64,000 bases of DNA from Scilla litardierei (taxonomy: Eukaryota; Streptophyta; Magnoliopsida; Asparagales; Asparagaceae). Every line of letters starts with the position of its first letter. Within the stretch, counting starts at the first letter, position 1. The stretch lies in NCBI GenBank assembly GCA_030789695.1, contig CM061133.1, positions 98,723,128 to 98,787,127 of the forward strand, in the 5' to 3' direction. The notes beneath the pieces were generated by a model, which was not told the DNA's origin, ran no database searches, and saw only the letters and a list, made by a program, of their open reading frames with translations. Below, one piece after another: positions 11,046 to 22,246 of this stretch. The translations under genes were made by a program, and so were the position numbers.

Positions 11046-13285
11046 ATGTCTGCCAACGACAACAAAAGCGTTCGTCCACCTTCCGACTATATCACCTTCA
11101 AGAACCGCGAAGGAGCTTCTTCGGTAATGGAAGGACACTCCTCAACGAGGCCTCCCTTCTTCAACGGTACCAACTACGGGTACTGGAAATGCCGGATGGA
11201 AACTTTCCTCCGGAGTGCTTCACTATGGAGGACCACAATGAAGGAGTACGTCGAGCCCGCCGAAGAAGATTTCGAGAAGTGGACTCCCGCGGAGATCGCT
11301 GCGGAGGTAAGCAATGCAAAGGCAATGAACGCCTTACAATGTGCCTTGGAGCCCGAGGATTTCAACAAGATATGCACTGTAAGAGTGCATATCAAATATG
11401 GAACTCCCTCCTCATCTTGCATGAAGGGACAAGTAGGGTAAGAGACTCTAAACTCGTAGTAGTTAATAAAGATTACGAGTTATTTCATATGCTACAGTGT
11501 GAGAAGATGAATGAGTACTATGCTCGCTTCATCGACATCACAAACGAGTTGGAGGCTCTCGGTAAGACCTACACCCAAAAGGAGAAAGTCTCGAAGATCA
11601 TCGATGGACTTCCTTCTTGTTGGGAGAAATGTACCTTCGCCATCGAGGAAGGTAATGATATGAAAACTTATACCGTCGTGCAACTAATGGGTACCTTAAT
11701 GTCATATGAGGTACGCAAGGATAGCAAGTTGAAGTTGCAGGACAAGATGAAGTCCTACCTAAAGCAATACGAGCCAAAGAAGAAGGCTATTGCTTTCAAG
11801 GCCGCTCCATCAACTTCCACATCGACCGATGATGAAAACTCGGAAGACGAGTTGGACTTGGAGTCCATGGCACTCATGGCAAAGAAGTTCAACCGGTTCT
11901 TCAGGAAAGGTAACTATAAGAACAAAGCTAAATTTGGTTCTTCTAACGCCTCCTCTCCTTTGTGTTTCAAATGCAACAAGCCAGGACACATGAAAGCGGA
12001 GTGTCCTCAAAATAAGCAAAAGGAGAAGTGGAAGGCACCAAAGTTCGATAAGTCCAAGAAGTACAAGAAAGGGTACAAAAAGGGGCTTGTCGGGACATTC
12101 ACCGACTCCGAGGATTCCTCAAGCGGAGAGTTGGACGATGAGCAAGTGGAGCAAGCACACATGTGCTTCATGGCTCGAGAGGAGCAAGATAAAGATTCCT
12201 CTTCCGATGATAGCGACAACGAAGGCGATGAGGTATCGATGGATGACCTTAGAAATGCTAATGAGCAATTATGGTCTAAATACACTAAATTAGTAAATAG
12301 GTATACTAAAGTAAAAGATGATTTAGCTAGCATCCAAACCTTGCCTAAATCTATCATCACCAACAACGACACCGTTGTTGAAGAGTTGAGAAATGAGATT
12401 GTAAATCTCAAGTCTCAACTTGAACATGTTAGCATTGAAGATTCGGAGGAACACAAGATAGCGGATTTGACTTCTCAAAACTAGACTTTGAGTATTGAGA
12501 ATGAGAATCTCAAATCTCGTGTTTATGTGCTCACATCGTAAGTATCCACTTTGGATGCTTCTATGCGTTCTCTCACAGAGAAATATGAGTGCACATTGGG
12601 CCGAATCAATGAATTCAATAAGGGTAAGGGCCATTTGAATAATATCCTAAATGAATTACCTCCGGCCAATCACCGCATTGGTTTGGGGTATAAGTTGGGA
12701 AATTCATCCAAGTCGGCCACTACCTTTGTTAGGCCAACTTCCGATGCTTCGACGAGTGGTAGCAAACACTCTATTGGTAGTTCAACTACCAATGGTGCTT
12801 CCACCTCGTACACACCCTCGTTTAGAAAAAAACCCACTTTGGGTGGACCTACAAAGAAGGGTCATGCTTATATATACACAAATACCATGCCACGTAGGAA
12901 CACACGTCCTACTCCACATGCTCACACATATGATGATTTTTATGCACCACATCCACGGGCACGTGCACACCATGTGAGACACCTTCACGCACGTGTTCCT
13001 CCATATGGATATGTTTACCCACATCATCGTATGAATAATTATCCACATGCACCATTTCATCATGTTCCTTATTCATATCCACGACATGCATCACGTAGAA
13101 ATCAACAACGCATGCATGCACCCAATAGGATGAGGGCTCCCAAAATCTTCACTATTTGGAGCCCAAAGGACACAAGCATGAAAGAAAAACAAGTTTATAT
13201 GAACTCGTATTTTATGAATGTTGTGCATAGTGATAACTATGTGGGGAAGTCTAAGTCCAATTGGACTTGGCTTCCAATGGTCTAA
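11046..13285 (+). pseudogene. Element A gag (Sirevirus-type), broken
   Basis: Gag builds the particle. The ATG at 11046 is 13 bases after the primer site. Order: N-terminal NYGYWKCRMETFLRS core, UBN2-type helical region (KSAYQIWNSLLILHEGT, NELEALGKTYTQKEK, TVVQLMGTLMSYEV), basic linker, intact CCHC knuckle CFKCNKPGHMKAEC near 11960-12005, acidic segment with AHMCFMAREE, a coiled coil (12240-12650), and a His/Tyr/Pro/Arg-rich tail (12850-13130) ending TWLPM. Breaks: a 1-base loss near 11377 (element D has one more base there), a TAG at 12482 and a TAA at 12538. It ends at a TAA (13283), next to the gag-pol spacer. Confidence 0.93.
12850..13130 (+). other. His/Tyr/Pro/Arg-rich C-terminal gag domain
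   Basis: About 90 residues are dominated by H, Y, P and R, with repeated HxHxR and PHPRARAH-like runs. A matching domain is present in B (46250-46600) and D (62960-63235) but not in the gag-only element C. Confidence 0.85.
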
Positions 13286-13338
13286 TCTTTTGGACCCAAT
13301 GACCTTGGGTACCATGATACGATATTTTCTATCTTTAG
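13280..13338 (+). other. Gag-pol spacer with stops and a conserved hairpin (A)
   Basis: This 59-base segment runs from GTCTAATC to TTTAG. It holds in-frame stops and the inverted repeat ACCCAA/TTGGGT. Leaving it out would join gag (...TWLPM) to pol (VLKRKK...) in one frame, although gag and pol are in different frames here. Equivalent 60-base segments lie at 46750-46809 (B) and 63381-63440 (D). It could be a very short intron, a recoding site, or shared decay. Confidence 0.5.
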
Positions 13339-16300
13339 GTACTTAAGAGAAAGAAACGGAGCAACAACTTTAAATTTAGCTCCAAGAGGAATTGGATACT
13401 CGATAGCGGGTGTTCAAAACACATGACGGGTGATGCTCAATTGCTCTCCGGAGTGGTGCCCATCGCAAAAGGGAACCGGGTAGTCTTTGGAGGTAACGAG
13501 AGCGGAACCATCATAGGTGTTGGCAAAGTGGGTAATCCTTCTAAACCACTTATATGTGATGTTTACCTTGTTAAAGGATTAATCCACAATCTTATTTCAA
13601 TAAGCCAACTTTGTGACAAAGGTTACAAAGTTAGCTTTGCGAAAGGAATGTGCCATATTTTGAATAAAACTACTAATGATGTATTGTTTTCCGGCACACG
13701 CCATAAGGATATATATATCCTAGATCTTCTAAGATCACATGAACAATGTCTCATTGCCAACACAAGTAAACAACACTTATGGCATCGACGTTTTGGTCAT
13801 GTGATCACATGAACAATGTCTCATTGCCAACACAAGTGAACAACACTTATGGCATCGACGTTTTGGTCATGTGAACTTTGGAAAACTTTTTAAGCTTTCC
13901 AAGTTAAATTCTATTATAGGCTTCCCAAAGCTTGTCTTTCAAAAGAAATGCTTTTGTGACTCGTGTCAACGAGGCAAGCTTCCAAAATCTTCATTTAAAC
14001 CTAAGAAAAGCATTTCTTCTAAGCGGCCTCTAGAGCTATTACATCTAGATTTATTTGGGCCAACTAGAGTTGCTTCATTAGGTAATGCTAGATATGGACT
14101 TGTCATCGTTGATGACTTTTCTAGCTTTACTTGGGTATTTTCATTAAGTAATAAAAATGAAGCTTTTGAAAACTTCACAATTTTTGTTAAGAAAATACAA
14201 AATCTCATTGGAACCACCATTGTCACTATTCGTAGTGATCATGGAGGGGAATTTGAGAATGAGTCTTTTGAGACATTTTGTGATGAAGTTGGTATTACAC
14301 ACACCTTTTCATTCCCTCGCGCACCTCCTCAAAATGGTGTTGTTGAGAGAAAGAATAGGACGCTAGTGGAGTGTGCTCGCACTATGCTTGATGATAGCCA
14401 ACTTGGCCATCAATTTTGGGCGGAAGCGGTACACACCGCTTGCTATGTGTTTAATAGAATACTTTTGAGGCTCGGCACTAAACAAACTTGTTATGAATTG
14501 TTGTTTGGTAGATTGCCTCAAGTTAAACATTTTCGTGTTTTTGGTTCAAAATGTTTTATTAAAAACACGTATGGTAGTTTGGACAAATTCGATCCAAGAT
14601 CCGATGAGGGGATATTTGTTGGATATTCCTCACGTAGCAAAGCTTACCGGATATACAACAAACGAACCTCAACGATCGAGAAATCACTTCATGTTTCATT
14701 TAATGAAGGATTTGTTCCAACTAGAATTACTAATGATGATGACTCTATGGATGTCTTATGTGATTCAATTGGTAATTCTAATTCTAATAATTCTATTGAT
14801 TCTATTGATACTAACCCGACTAATGAAGTTTTTGAGAATGTTCCTAGTGATCAGGGAATTCCCAAACGGCTTCATACCGTTCGTGACCAACCTCATGAGC
14901 AAGTCATTGGCAATATCCATGATAGTGTCAAGACGAGATCGCAAGTGAACTACTTCGCTCATTGTGCCTTTGCCTCCTCGATAGAGCCAAAGAATATTAA
15001 TGAAGCGTGCGAAGATGGTGCTTGGATCTTAGCCCTGGAGGAGGAACTCATTCAATTCGAGAGGAATGAGGTTTGGGAGCTTGTTCCATTGCCATCGAAG
15101 AACCACACCGTCATAGGGACAAAGTGGATTTTCAAGAACAAGACCGACGAAAACCAAATCGTCGTCCGGAACAAAGCTCGGCTAGTTGCTCAAGGCTACC
15201 GTCAAGAGGAAGGTATTGATTTCAAAGAATCCTTCGCTCCGGTGCTAGATTAGAATCAATTAGATTATTATTATCTTTTGCATGCCATAAGGATTTTAAA
15301 TTATTTCAAATGGATGTTAAAAGTGCGTTTTTAAACGGAGATGTTGTTGAGAAAGTTTACGTTTCTCAACCTCCGGGTTTTATTAATGAAAAATTTCCAA
15401 ATCACGTTTTTAAACTTAAGAAAGCACTTTACAGTTTGAGACAAGCTCCTCGAGCTTGGTACAACCGTTTAAAGAATTTTCTTTTGGATTTGGGTTTTAA
15501 AATGGGAGAAGTTGATTCCACATTATTTGTTAAGTATTCGAATAATGATATAATTTTAGTTCAAATATATGTTGATGATATCATTTTCGGTGCTACTAAC
15601 TTTGCTCTTTGCGAAGAGTTTTCTAATGTGATGAAGGATCAATTTGAGATGAGTCACATGGGTGAGCTCAAGTATTTCTTAGGTCTCCAAATTCGCCAAA
15701 TGGACGATGCAATCTTCATCCACCAAACGAAGTACACGGTGGAGTTGCTTAAGCGATTTGGAATGGAGAATGCCTCCGGGAAGAAGACTCCAATGAGCAC
15801 GACTACGCATCTTGATAAGGATACGAGCGGTAAAGATGTAGACATTCGTCTATATCGAGGTATGATAGGTAGTTTACTATATCTTACCGCAAGTAGGCCC
15901 GATATTATGTTTGTTGTATGTGTATGTGCTCGTTATCAGTCTCAACCTAAGGAGTCATACTTAGTAGCGGTAAAACGTATTTCCGTTATTTAAGTTACAC
16001 ACTTGATTTTGGATTACTTTATCCAAAATCTAGCACGTATGAGTTAATCTCATATAGTGACGCAGATTATGCGGGATGCAAATCTGACAGGAAAAGTACT
16101 AGTGGCACTTGCCATTTTATAGGAAATTCTATTGTCTCTTGGTTTTCCAAGAAGCAGAATTCCGTATCACTTTCAACCACCGAGGCGGAATATATTACCG
16201 TCGGTGCCGCGTGTGCTCAAGTTCTTTGGATGAGACACATACTTAAAGACTTTGGTATAAACTGTGATACTTGCCCTATCATGGTGGACAACCAAAGTGC

Positions 16301-16517
16301 AATATGTCTCTCTAAGAACCCGGTACACCATTCCCGTTCTAAACACATAGATGTCCGACACCATTTCTTAGATGATCATGTTGCTAAAAAGGAAATCATA
16401 TTAGTGTACGTTGAAACCCAGAAGCAAATCACCGATATTTTCACGAAACCCATAAAGGAAGACTCCTTTGTGCGGTTACGTCGAGAATTGGGGATTATGG
16501 GTGAATCCGAGATTTAG
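13339..16517 (+). pseudogene. Element A pol: protease, integrase, RT, RNase H, broken
   Basis: Pol order is that of Copia. The protease site LDSGCSKHMTGD is near 13395-13430. The GAG-pre-integrase HLWHRRFGH region and zinc-finger Cys (CDSCQRGK) follow. The integrase core (HLDLFGPTR, RSDHGGEFEN, PPQNGVVERKNRT) keeps Asp, Asp and Glu. RT begins WELVPLPSKN and has MDVKSAFLNG, LRQAPRAWY and the catalytic YVDDIIFG (about 15569-15592). RNase H has SDADYAG, TEAEY and DNQSA, ending DIFTKP and GIMGESEI. Breaks: a 70-bp tandem duplication at 13733-13872, a 1-base loss at about 15244, and a 1-base loss near 15980. Catalytic residues are otherwise preserved, so inactivation looks recent. Confidence 0.94.
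13733..13872 (+). repeat. 70-bp tandem duplication inside A pol
   Basis: The segment from gatcacatgaacaatg at 13733 is repeated from 13803 with one difference (agtaaac against agtgaac). Elements B and D have a single copy. As 70 is not a multiple of three, it shifts the frame and creates the stop at 13810. Confidence 0.95.
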
Positions 16518-16768
16518 GATTCATATGTTCAATAATCTTGCATGTTATTCAATTTCATTATATTTGCACATGCTAGATTTATTGGAATTTTCGGGATTTT
16601 TTTCGTTGAATTTTCGGAATTTTCGCTCAATTTGCTCGTAAACGTCAAATTTCAGTTTTTTGATGTTTAATGGGGTAGTATAATGATTAATGAGAGTATT
16701 ACGATGTTTTGTCGAAGTGCGATTAGGAGAGAACTCAAAATTTCAAATTCTAAAATTTTTGGACTCTC

Positions 16769-17042
16769 TTAGTCGGTCCAAGTTCATTGGCCGACCGACT
16801 AGATTCAGTTCTAGTCGGTCAGTGAATGAGCTTAGACCGACTAATTCTTGTCAGGATTTTTGGCTTCAGTTACTGTTTACAATTAGTCGGTTCAAGCTCA
16901 TTGACCGACCGACTAGATCGTGATCTAGTCGGTCAGTGCTTGAACTGTGACCGACTAATTGTGACATGGACTGTCTTGTCTTTTCGACTTCCGATCGACT
17001 TATAACTCATTTTAACCGACTAATCTCATTTCTAGTCGGTTC
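16769..17042 (+). promoter_or_regulatory. Internal GACCGACTAG/CTAGTCGGTC array of A, upstream of the third ORF
   Basis: Two full modules and one half module have the same architecture as the LTR array. They lie about 250 bp after the pol stop and about 250 bp before the third-ORF ATG. A pyrimidine-rich stretch (17043-17110) follows. No clear TATA box was seen. The likely role is an internal promoter region, inferred from its likeness to the LTR promoter. Confidence 0.7.
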
Positions 17043-17293
17043 ATCTTTCTCTCTCAGCCAAAACCCCCCGTGCCCGTTCGTCTCCCTCCTCCCTCTCCGA
17101 TCGATTTCCGGCCTCTTTCCGGCCATCCCCTCCGTCGCCATCCGTCGATCTCCCCTAGGGTATCTTCCTATCATCTCCTTCAGCTGTTTTAGGGTTCTAG
17201 GGTTAGGGTTTCTTGCGATTTTTGCTTGTCTAGGGTTTGCACTAGGGTCTCTTCGAATTCTAGGGTTGATTCTTGCTTTGTCTCGTCACGCTT

Positions 17294-18916
17294 ATGGCGA
17301 AGACAAGGATTCCGATCGATCCCTCTCATCCATCCCCTATGATCGTAGAGTCACCCCCTAGGGAACCGTCACAACCCAAATGTCGTTCGAAAACTACCCA
17401 ACCTTCGTCGTCTTCGCCTCCTCTCAAGAAGAAGAGGACGACGACCGCCAAGCCTAGAGCTCAACCAAAGCCAAAACCCAAGCCTACGAAGGAACCTGTG
17501 TCTCCCTCCTCTTTCCGTACACCCACTCCCGGTGCTTCGGATTCCAACACCGAATACAGACCCGAGACCGAGACTCATAGGGAACCCACTCCTCCACCCC
17601 GTACTTCCACACGTAAGCCTAAGGGAAAGGCTCCGATGCCGGTTGGCGGTGTCGATATCTCTTTGTGTCGCGACGACCCGATGTGTCTCACGGCATATAA
17701 CCGTATCGAACACTGTCCGCTGCTTCTGGAGCATTTCGTTCAGTTTTCAGACTTCTCAGGCCTCGCTGACCTTCTGTCGTCTTCCGGTCTTATCGATTAT
17801 CTTCGATATGACCCTAAGGCGAATCCCCACCCATATCCTCGTCCGGTCAAACTCTTCTATGCCAACCGTGTCCGGGGTCAGTACGACGCGACCCACTCGA
17901 TTGAGATGACTGTCTTGGGGACACCGATAGTCCTCACGGCAGAAATCTTAGGAGAGTTGATTGGTTGCTCGTCGTCTGGCCTCCTCCCTTCCGATATCTC
18001 CATCGATGACATATCCTCCCTCGATCAGGTCATACTTTCTGAGATCTTCCACGAGATTCCTCCCGCCTTGATTGGCGTCCCCTCGAAGTCTTTCAAGCCT
18101 AATGGCTGGGTCCTAAACTTGATTCTGAAGTCGTGCTTACTTCCTAAGTACAGCTCCTCTTCTTTGCCTTCCCAGCCACTCCTGAAGCTGATTTATGCCA
18201 TCTTCATGGGGAGTGATATTAACTGGGCTCGGATCATACTCGATAAGATGGATTCTTTCGAGTGTATCTAGAAGACCATGAAGTCTGCTCATATCCCATT
18301 CTCGTGCCTTCTGACACTCGTATTCCGTCACTTTCGTGTCCCCTTGCCTCGTGATGATGAGTGTCCTCTCGGTCCCCCTCTGAATGCGACGGCCGTCAAG
18401 AAGTCTCTTGCGGCACTTCGTCACGTTCAGAGGACGACCCCCTCTACTTCAGCGTCTGCTTCTGTCTCAGTTGCTCCCTCTACCACTCTTGACGAGCTCG
18501 CACGTTCAGTGAAACGTGTGGAGTCTCGTTATGCTCGTACTGATGAGATCCTTGCTCGTATCGCTCGTCACCTTGGTATTGAGATCCCTCCGTCAGTCTC
18601 TGACGAGGATGAGTTGGATGAGGAGGAGATTGAGGAGCTTGTTCGTGTTTCTGCTCGTGCCCCTGAGGGCACTTCTAGTGCTGCTGTTGCCTCTTCTGCT
18701 GGTGACCCCGAGAGCACACCTGTTGCCACCGTTCCTGCGGTGGATACTGCGACTGGTGCTCCCGAGGCCACTACCGTTGCTGCTCCAGAGATCTCCACAC
18801 TTGTCTTGCCTGAGATCACCTCTACCGTCGCTCCCGTGGACACTTCTGCTGATCCGGTGACCACCTCTCCTGTTGCAGAGCCTGCTGCTGCTGGAGATCC
18901 TCCCGCTTCCTCCTGA
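17294..18916 (+). pseudogene. Third ORF of A (so-called env-like), one in-frame TAG
   Basis: The frame from ATG 17294 runs 541 codons, interrupted only by a TAG at 18269-18271. Residues about 1-110 are Pro/Ser/Lys-rich with KKKR and PKPKPKP runs. A folded centre begins with VDISLCRDDPMCL and includes HPYPRPVKLFYANR, LGTPIVLTAEILGEL and WVLNLILKSC; it resembles the domain of plant retrotransposon third ORFs. The C-terminal third has a charged helical stretch (VKRVESRYARTDEILARIARHLG), an acidic run, then an Ala/Thr/Pro tail. I see no signal peptide and no membrane segment, so an envelope role is not supported. Element B has a homologue (SLCRDDLCL). The function is unknown; a nuclear, DNA-binding role is a guess. 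Confidence 0.8.
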
Positions 18917-19777
18917 GCTTCTCTGAGGACTCTCTTGATGCACTTTGGATGATAGATCTTTTAGTGAGAGAGTTTGGATATGATAGAGTGTGGTTATGTA
19001 TTTTGGATCATTCTGGTGTATTTTGATGTTTTGATGTATTTTGTATGTTCTGAGATACTTCTAGATATGCTGTCTTGTGAGATGTATGATGTTGTATTTT
19101 GTGCACCGATCGTTGGATCGCTTTTATGTATGTTGTCGATGTATCATTTTGATGTACTCATGCTTTATATATATATACATCGATGTTGACATTTCATTCT
19201 CTTGTGCACATTATATATTCTTTTTATGTCTCTGATGTTTGATTTCGTCGCTCGACGATAATACTTGGTTTAATAGAAATTATTCCTATGGAATCATAGA
19301 ATTGTTTTCCATGCACTAAATTAACCAATAATGTTGATATTGGAGAGTATATTCCATAAATCAATCCGTAAAATTGATTTGAGTTTTGATGATTTTATTT
19401 ATCAATTTTCGACTTTGGTCTCATTGACACACTTTGATTTAATTCGTATTTTTCTTTGGTGTCACTTGGACTGTGGTCGTATTCTATGACTCCCGTGCTT
19501 TTATTTGAAGCCATTGTTGTTGTCGTTGATCTCCTCCCACTCTTTTTGCTAATACCAAAGGGGGAGAGATATAATAATGACGATGAGCTAAATGATAATT
19601 TAAAGCATTTTACCAAGAATCTAATTTGATATGTTAGATTCAGGGGGAGTTAAGATATATAAATGGATTTTCAAATCCGATATTTCAATAATCGATTCTC
19701 ATTTTATATACTTTACTCGTCTGCTTGATGCGTATTATTATTATTCATTTTGGAATTAACGTGTCATCAATGCAGGG
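18917..19777 (+). other. 3' non-coding region of A with internal polypurine tracts
   Basis: This AT-rich region has no ORF. It holds purine tracts at 19556-19566 (caaagggggagag) and 19641-19650 (cagggggagt). A third (caggg at 19773, continuing as ggagt at 22168) was split by S1. Repeated polypurine tracts before the 3' LTR are a hallmark of Sireviruses. Confidence 0.75.
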
Positions 19778-20123
19778 TGTCACGCCCCGCTTCCCTAAAA
19801 TGGAGGCGAGACGTGAGAAGGTCCGCTCAAGCGTGGAGCTGCGAAGCTGCACGCCTGATAAGCGTAAATTTAGTATAAGCAGGTCCCTGTAATTACAAAC
19901 GAAACAATAATAATAATAGTAATAAGATGAGACGGATATGAAATACCAACCCCAAAGTTTGTCCACAAAATATTCAACATCACAGAAAAAGCCACCAGGC
20001 AAAAAGAAAGAGTCTAAAGCCCCAGAACAATGCCAACAAAAGAACAATGTAGCCAAGTATAGGTGCCACGCACCGACAACAAAATAGCAGTCTAAAACAA
20101 AAGACGAAGGCTCAACGAAAACA

Positions 20124-20231
20124 CTAGGACTGGTCCCCAGTGTCCACGTACTCCTCGCCAAACACAGGCTCGAGCTCGGCGTCAGTAAGCACCTCGTCCT
20201 CAACAACGGACTCAGGCTCGGGATCTAACAT
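20124..20231 (-). CDS. Possible acidic mini-ORF inside S1
   Basis: A 36-codon frame on the minus strand encodes a very acidic peptide (starting MLDPEPES, ending YVDTGDQS). S2 has a comparable acidic frame ending in EDQS and a stop at 38033. The two LTRs are clearly diverged, so the shared acidic reading may reflect coding, perhaps as an exon end. The evidence is weak and no function is known. Confidence 0.3.
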   Translation of the reverse strand: MLDPEPESVVEDEVLTDAELEPVFGEEYVDTGDQS

Positions 20232-21475
20232 GTGTCACCCAAAAGAGTAAAGGGGCACATGTCAGCAAGTCTAAAAGACTTGGGCAAGGAACTGAAGGTA
20301 AGGTAAACTAGCAACCTAGCAGTTATAGTATGATGCATGTCATGACAAGTATAGCATGGAAGTGACGAGCAAAGGAAGTACACGGAGCAAGTATGTCACG
20401 GATGACAAGTATAACACGGACAAGTACAAGTCAAGTGGTTCACGTCAAGTGAACAGTCAAGCAAACAAGTTGTGCACAGAGATTCCGCCTGTTGGCTAGA
20501 GTGGCTGATCGGGCCAACTCCTAAGCTCAAGTGACCGTTTATCTCTACCCCTCCACGTGTATCGAGCCAGGGCATTACCCCCGAACACGGAATGCTCGCT
20601 TCTAGAACACGAGCCAGGAAGTGTGTTTAACATGTATGGCGTATGGTTATGCCCACGTATAGTGGGTGCCTAGCCGGAAACTAGTAGGTCGGGCATTGGC
20701 TATCAACCAACACATGGCCCGCTTCTGGGACACGAGCCAGGAAACACAAGTAATGTAGCGTGTGCTACGAATGCGACATACAACATGGATGGCAATTTAT
20801 TCGCGTACCGTTAATCAAAATTAAACATGACATGGTAGTTATGCTACATGGTAAACGACGGTCCTAGCTTCGTTGTCAAGCTAGTTCCGGAATTTGCGCC
20901 TAGGCGAGTATCATTTCGTCGCCTAGCCTCTTTTACGCCTACAACAAGCAAATGGCCTAAAACATGGCCTAAACCCTAAGTGGCAAGTTTCACTTGCCTA
21001 GCACCGGGGATGACGATCAACGAGGGTTCGTCTCACGGATGCTAAACTACGGGGAAATCGCTGTCATGGAGAAACAATCATCAAAACACAAGAAATCTCA
21101 TTAGGGTTACACAAAACACGACGGGTTATGAAACATCAAGAGATCGATTTATTACCGCGAGGAAGCGGAAGAAACACTCCGGGGAACCTATGGATCAGAT
21201 CTGGAGGTGATTGGAGAAGTTTGGAGAACTAGGGTTTTTGGGGGATTTTGGGGGTTTGATGGAGATTTGAGGAAGATGAGAGATAGAATGAGTGGAGGGT
21301 TAGTTTGGATGATGGATCTTGGGTTTGGGATGAAGGAATAAGGGTTTGAGGAAGATGGGGGCTCAATGGGGGAGAAACTAGGGTTTTGGGTCGAGTGGAG
21401 GAAGAAGAAAACGTTTGGGAGGGGTTTAAATAGGATGGGCTGGCGGCTGCCCAGAAATTAGGGTTTTAACACAGA

Positions 21476-21893
21476 TTAGTCGGTCAAAGAGCAACCACTG
21501 ACCGACTAGTTTGGCAACTAGTCGGTTGGTCGACCAACGCAGACCGACTAAGTGTAAACAGTAACTTCTGAACGAAAATAGGATTTGGATTTAGTCGGTC
21601 GATGAACAACTACTGACCGACTAGTTTAACAACTAGTCGGTCGAAAGATGAACTTAGACCGACTAAGAATGAACAGTACAGATACTAAAATTTAGATGAT
21701 GTGTTAGTCGGTTAAAGAAGCATTGCTGACCGACTAGTTTGCAACCTAGTCGGTCAACCAACGTTCTTAGACCGACTAACGATAAACAGTAACTCCTGAA
21801 CAATTTAGAAAGCCAACTAGTCGGTCCAAGAAGGATTGCCGACCGACTGGATCGTCATCTAATCGGTCGGTGCCCCTTCTTACACCGGCTAAT
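21476..21893 (-). repeat. GACCGACTAG/CTAGTCGGTC palindrome array in S1
   Basis: Four modules have the same layout as in element A: AGTCGGTC, about 15 bp, GACCGACTAG, short loop, CTAGTCGGTC, about 15 bp, GACCGACTA. S1 belongs to another LTR family than A, yet carries A's motif. On the minus strand the array ends about 45 bp upstream of the TATA-like box. Confidence 0.9.
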
Positions 21894-22232
21894 AAGCACC
21901 AAAAGTTCCGATACGGAGCGCGGAGCCCCAGGATCGATTCCTAAGACTCCTAGGCTTGATCTAACAGTAAGATACGACCGTTATGAAGCCCGTCACGAAT
22001 GACATACTTCGAAATCGACGATCCTAAGGAAGAAACGAGAAAACACGACGAAACGATCGAAAATGAAAGTCGCGGAGACGAAAACCACACACGAGGAGAA
22101 AAATCCACCAAAACATATATTATAATATAATAAATCCAGATACATGAAAACCAGTCGTTACACAGGGGGAGTAAGTAAATTTACATTTGAATCATTATTT
22201 TTTATTATTATTTATGTTGGTTTGTCATCATC

Positions 22233-22246
22233 AAAAAGGGGGAGAA
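22233..22246 (+). other. Polypurine tract of A
   Basis: aaaaagggggagaa abuts the 3' LTR and is preceded by tttgtcatcatc. This is the typical Sirevirus polypurine context and primes plus-strand DNA synthesis. Confidence 0.9.

Larger units (their letters stand above)
19778..22162 (-). mobile_element. Solo LTR S1 inserted in element A
   Basis: On the + strand S1 starts TGTCACGCCCCGC and ends GTCGTTACA. It is 2385 bp, with the exact 5-bp duplication caggg at 19773-19777 and 22163-22167. No internal coding region is present. S2 at 37694-40616 has the same ends and related left-side sequence. The orientation is judged minus because a TATA-like CTATTTAAAC lies at about 21434-21424 and the palindrome array is then upstream of it. 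It is probably a Ty3-type LTR, by its ends only. Confidence 0.88.

Noticed and set aside
12782..13315. Minus-strand frames rich in His/Met/Cys opposite the gag tail
   Set aside because: Shadows of the His/Tyr-rich gag coding strand; the same shadows appear opposite D gag.
17294..18916. Envelope protein
   Set aside because: Position after pol is env-like, but no signal peptide, membrane helix or cleavage site is visible.
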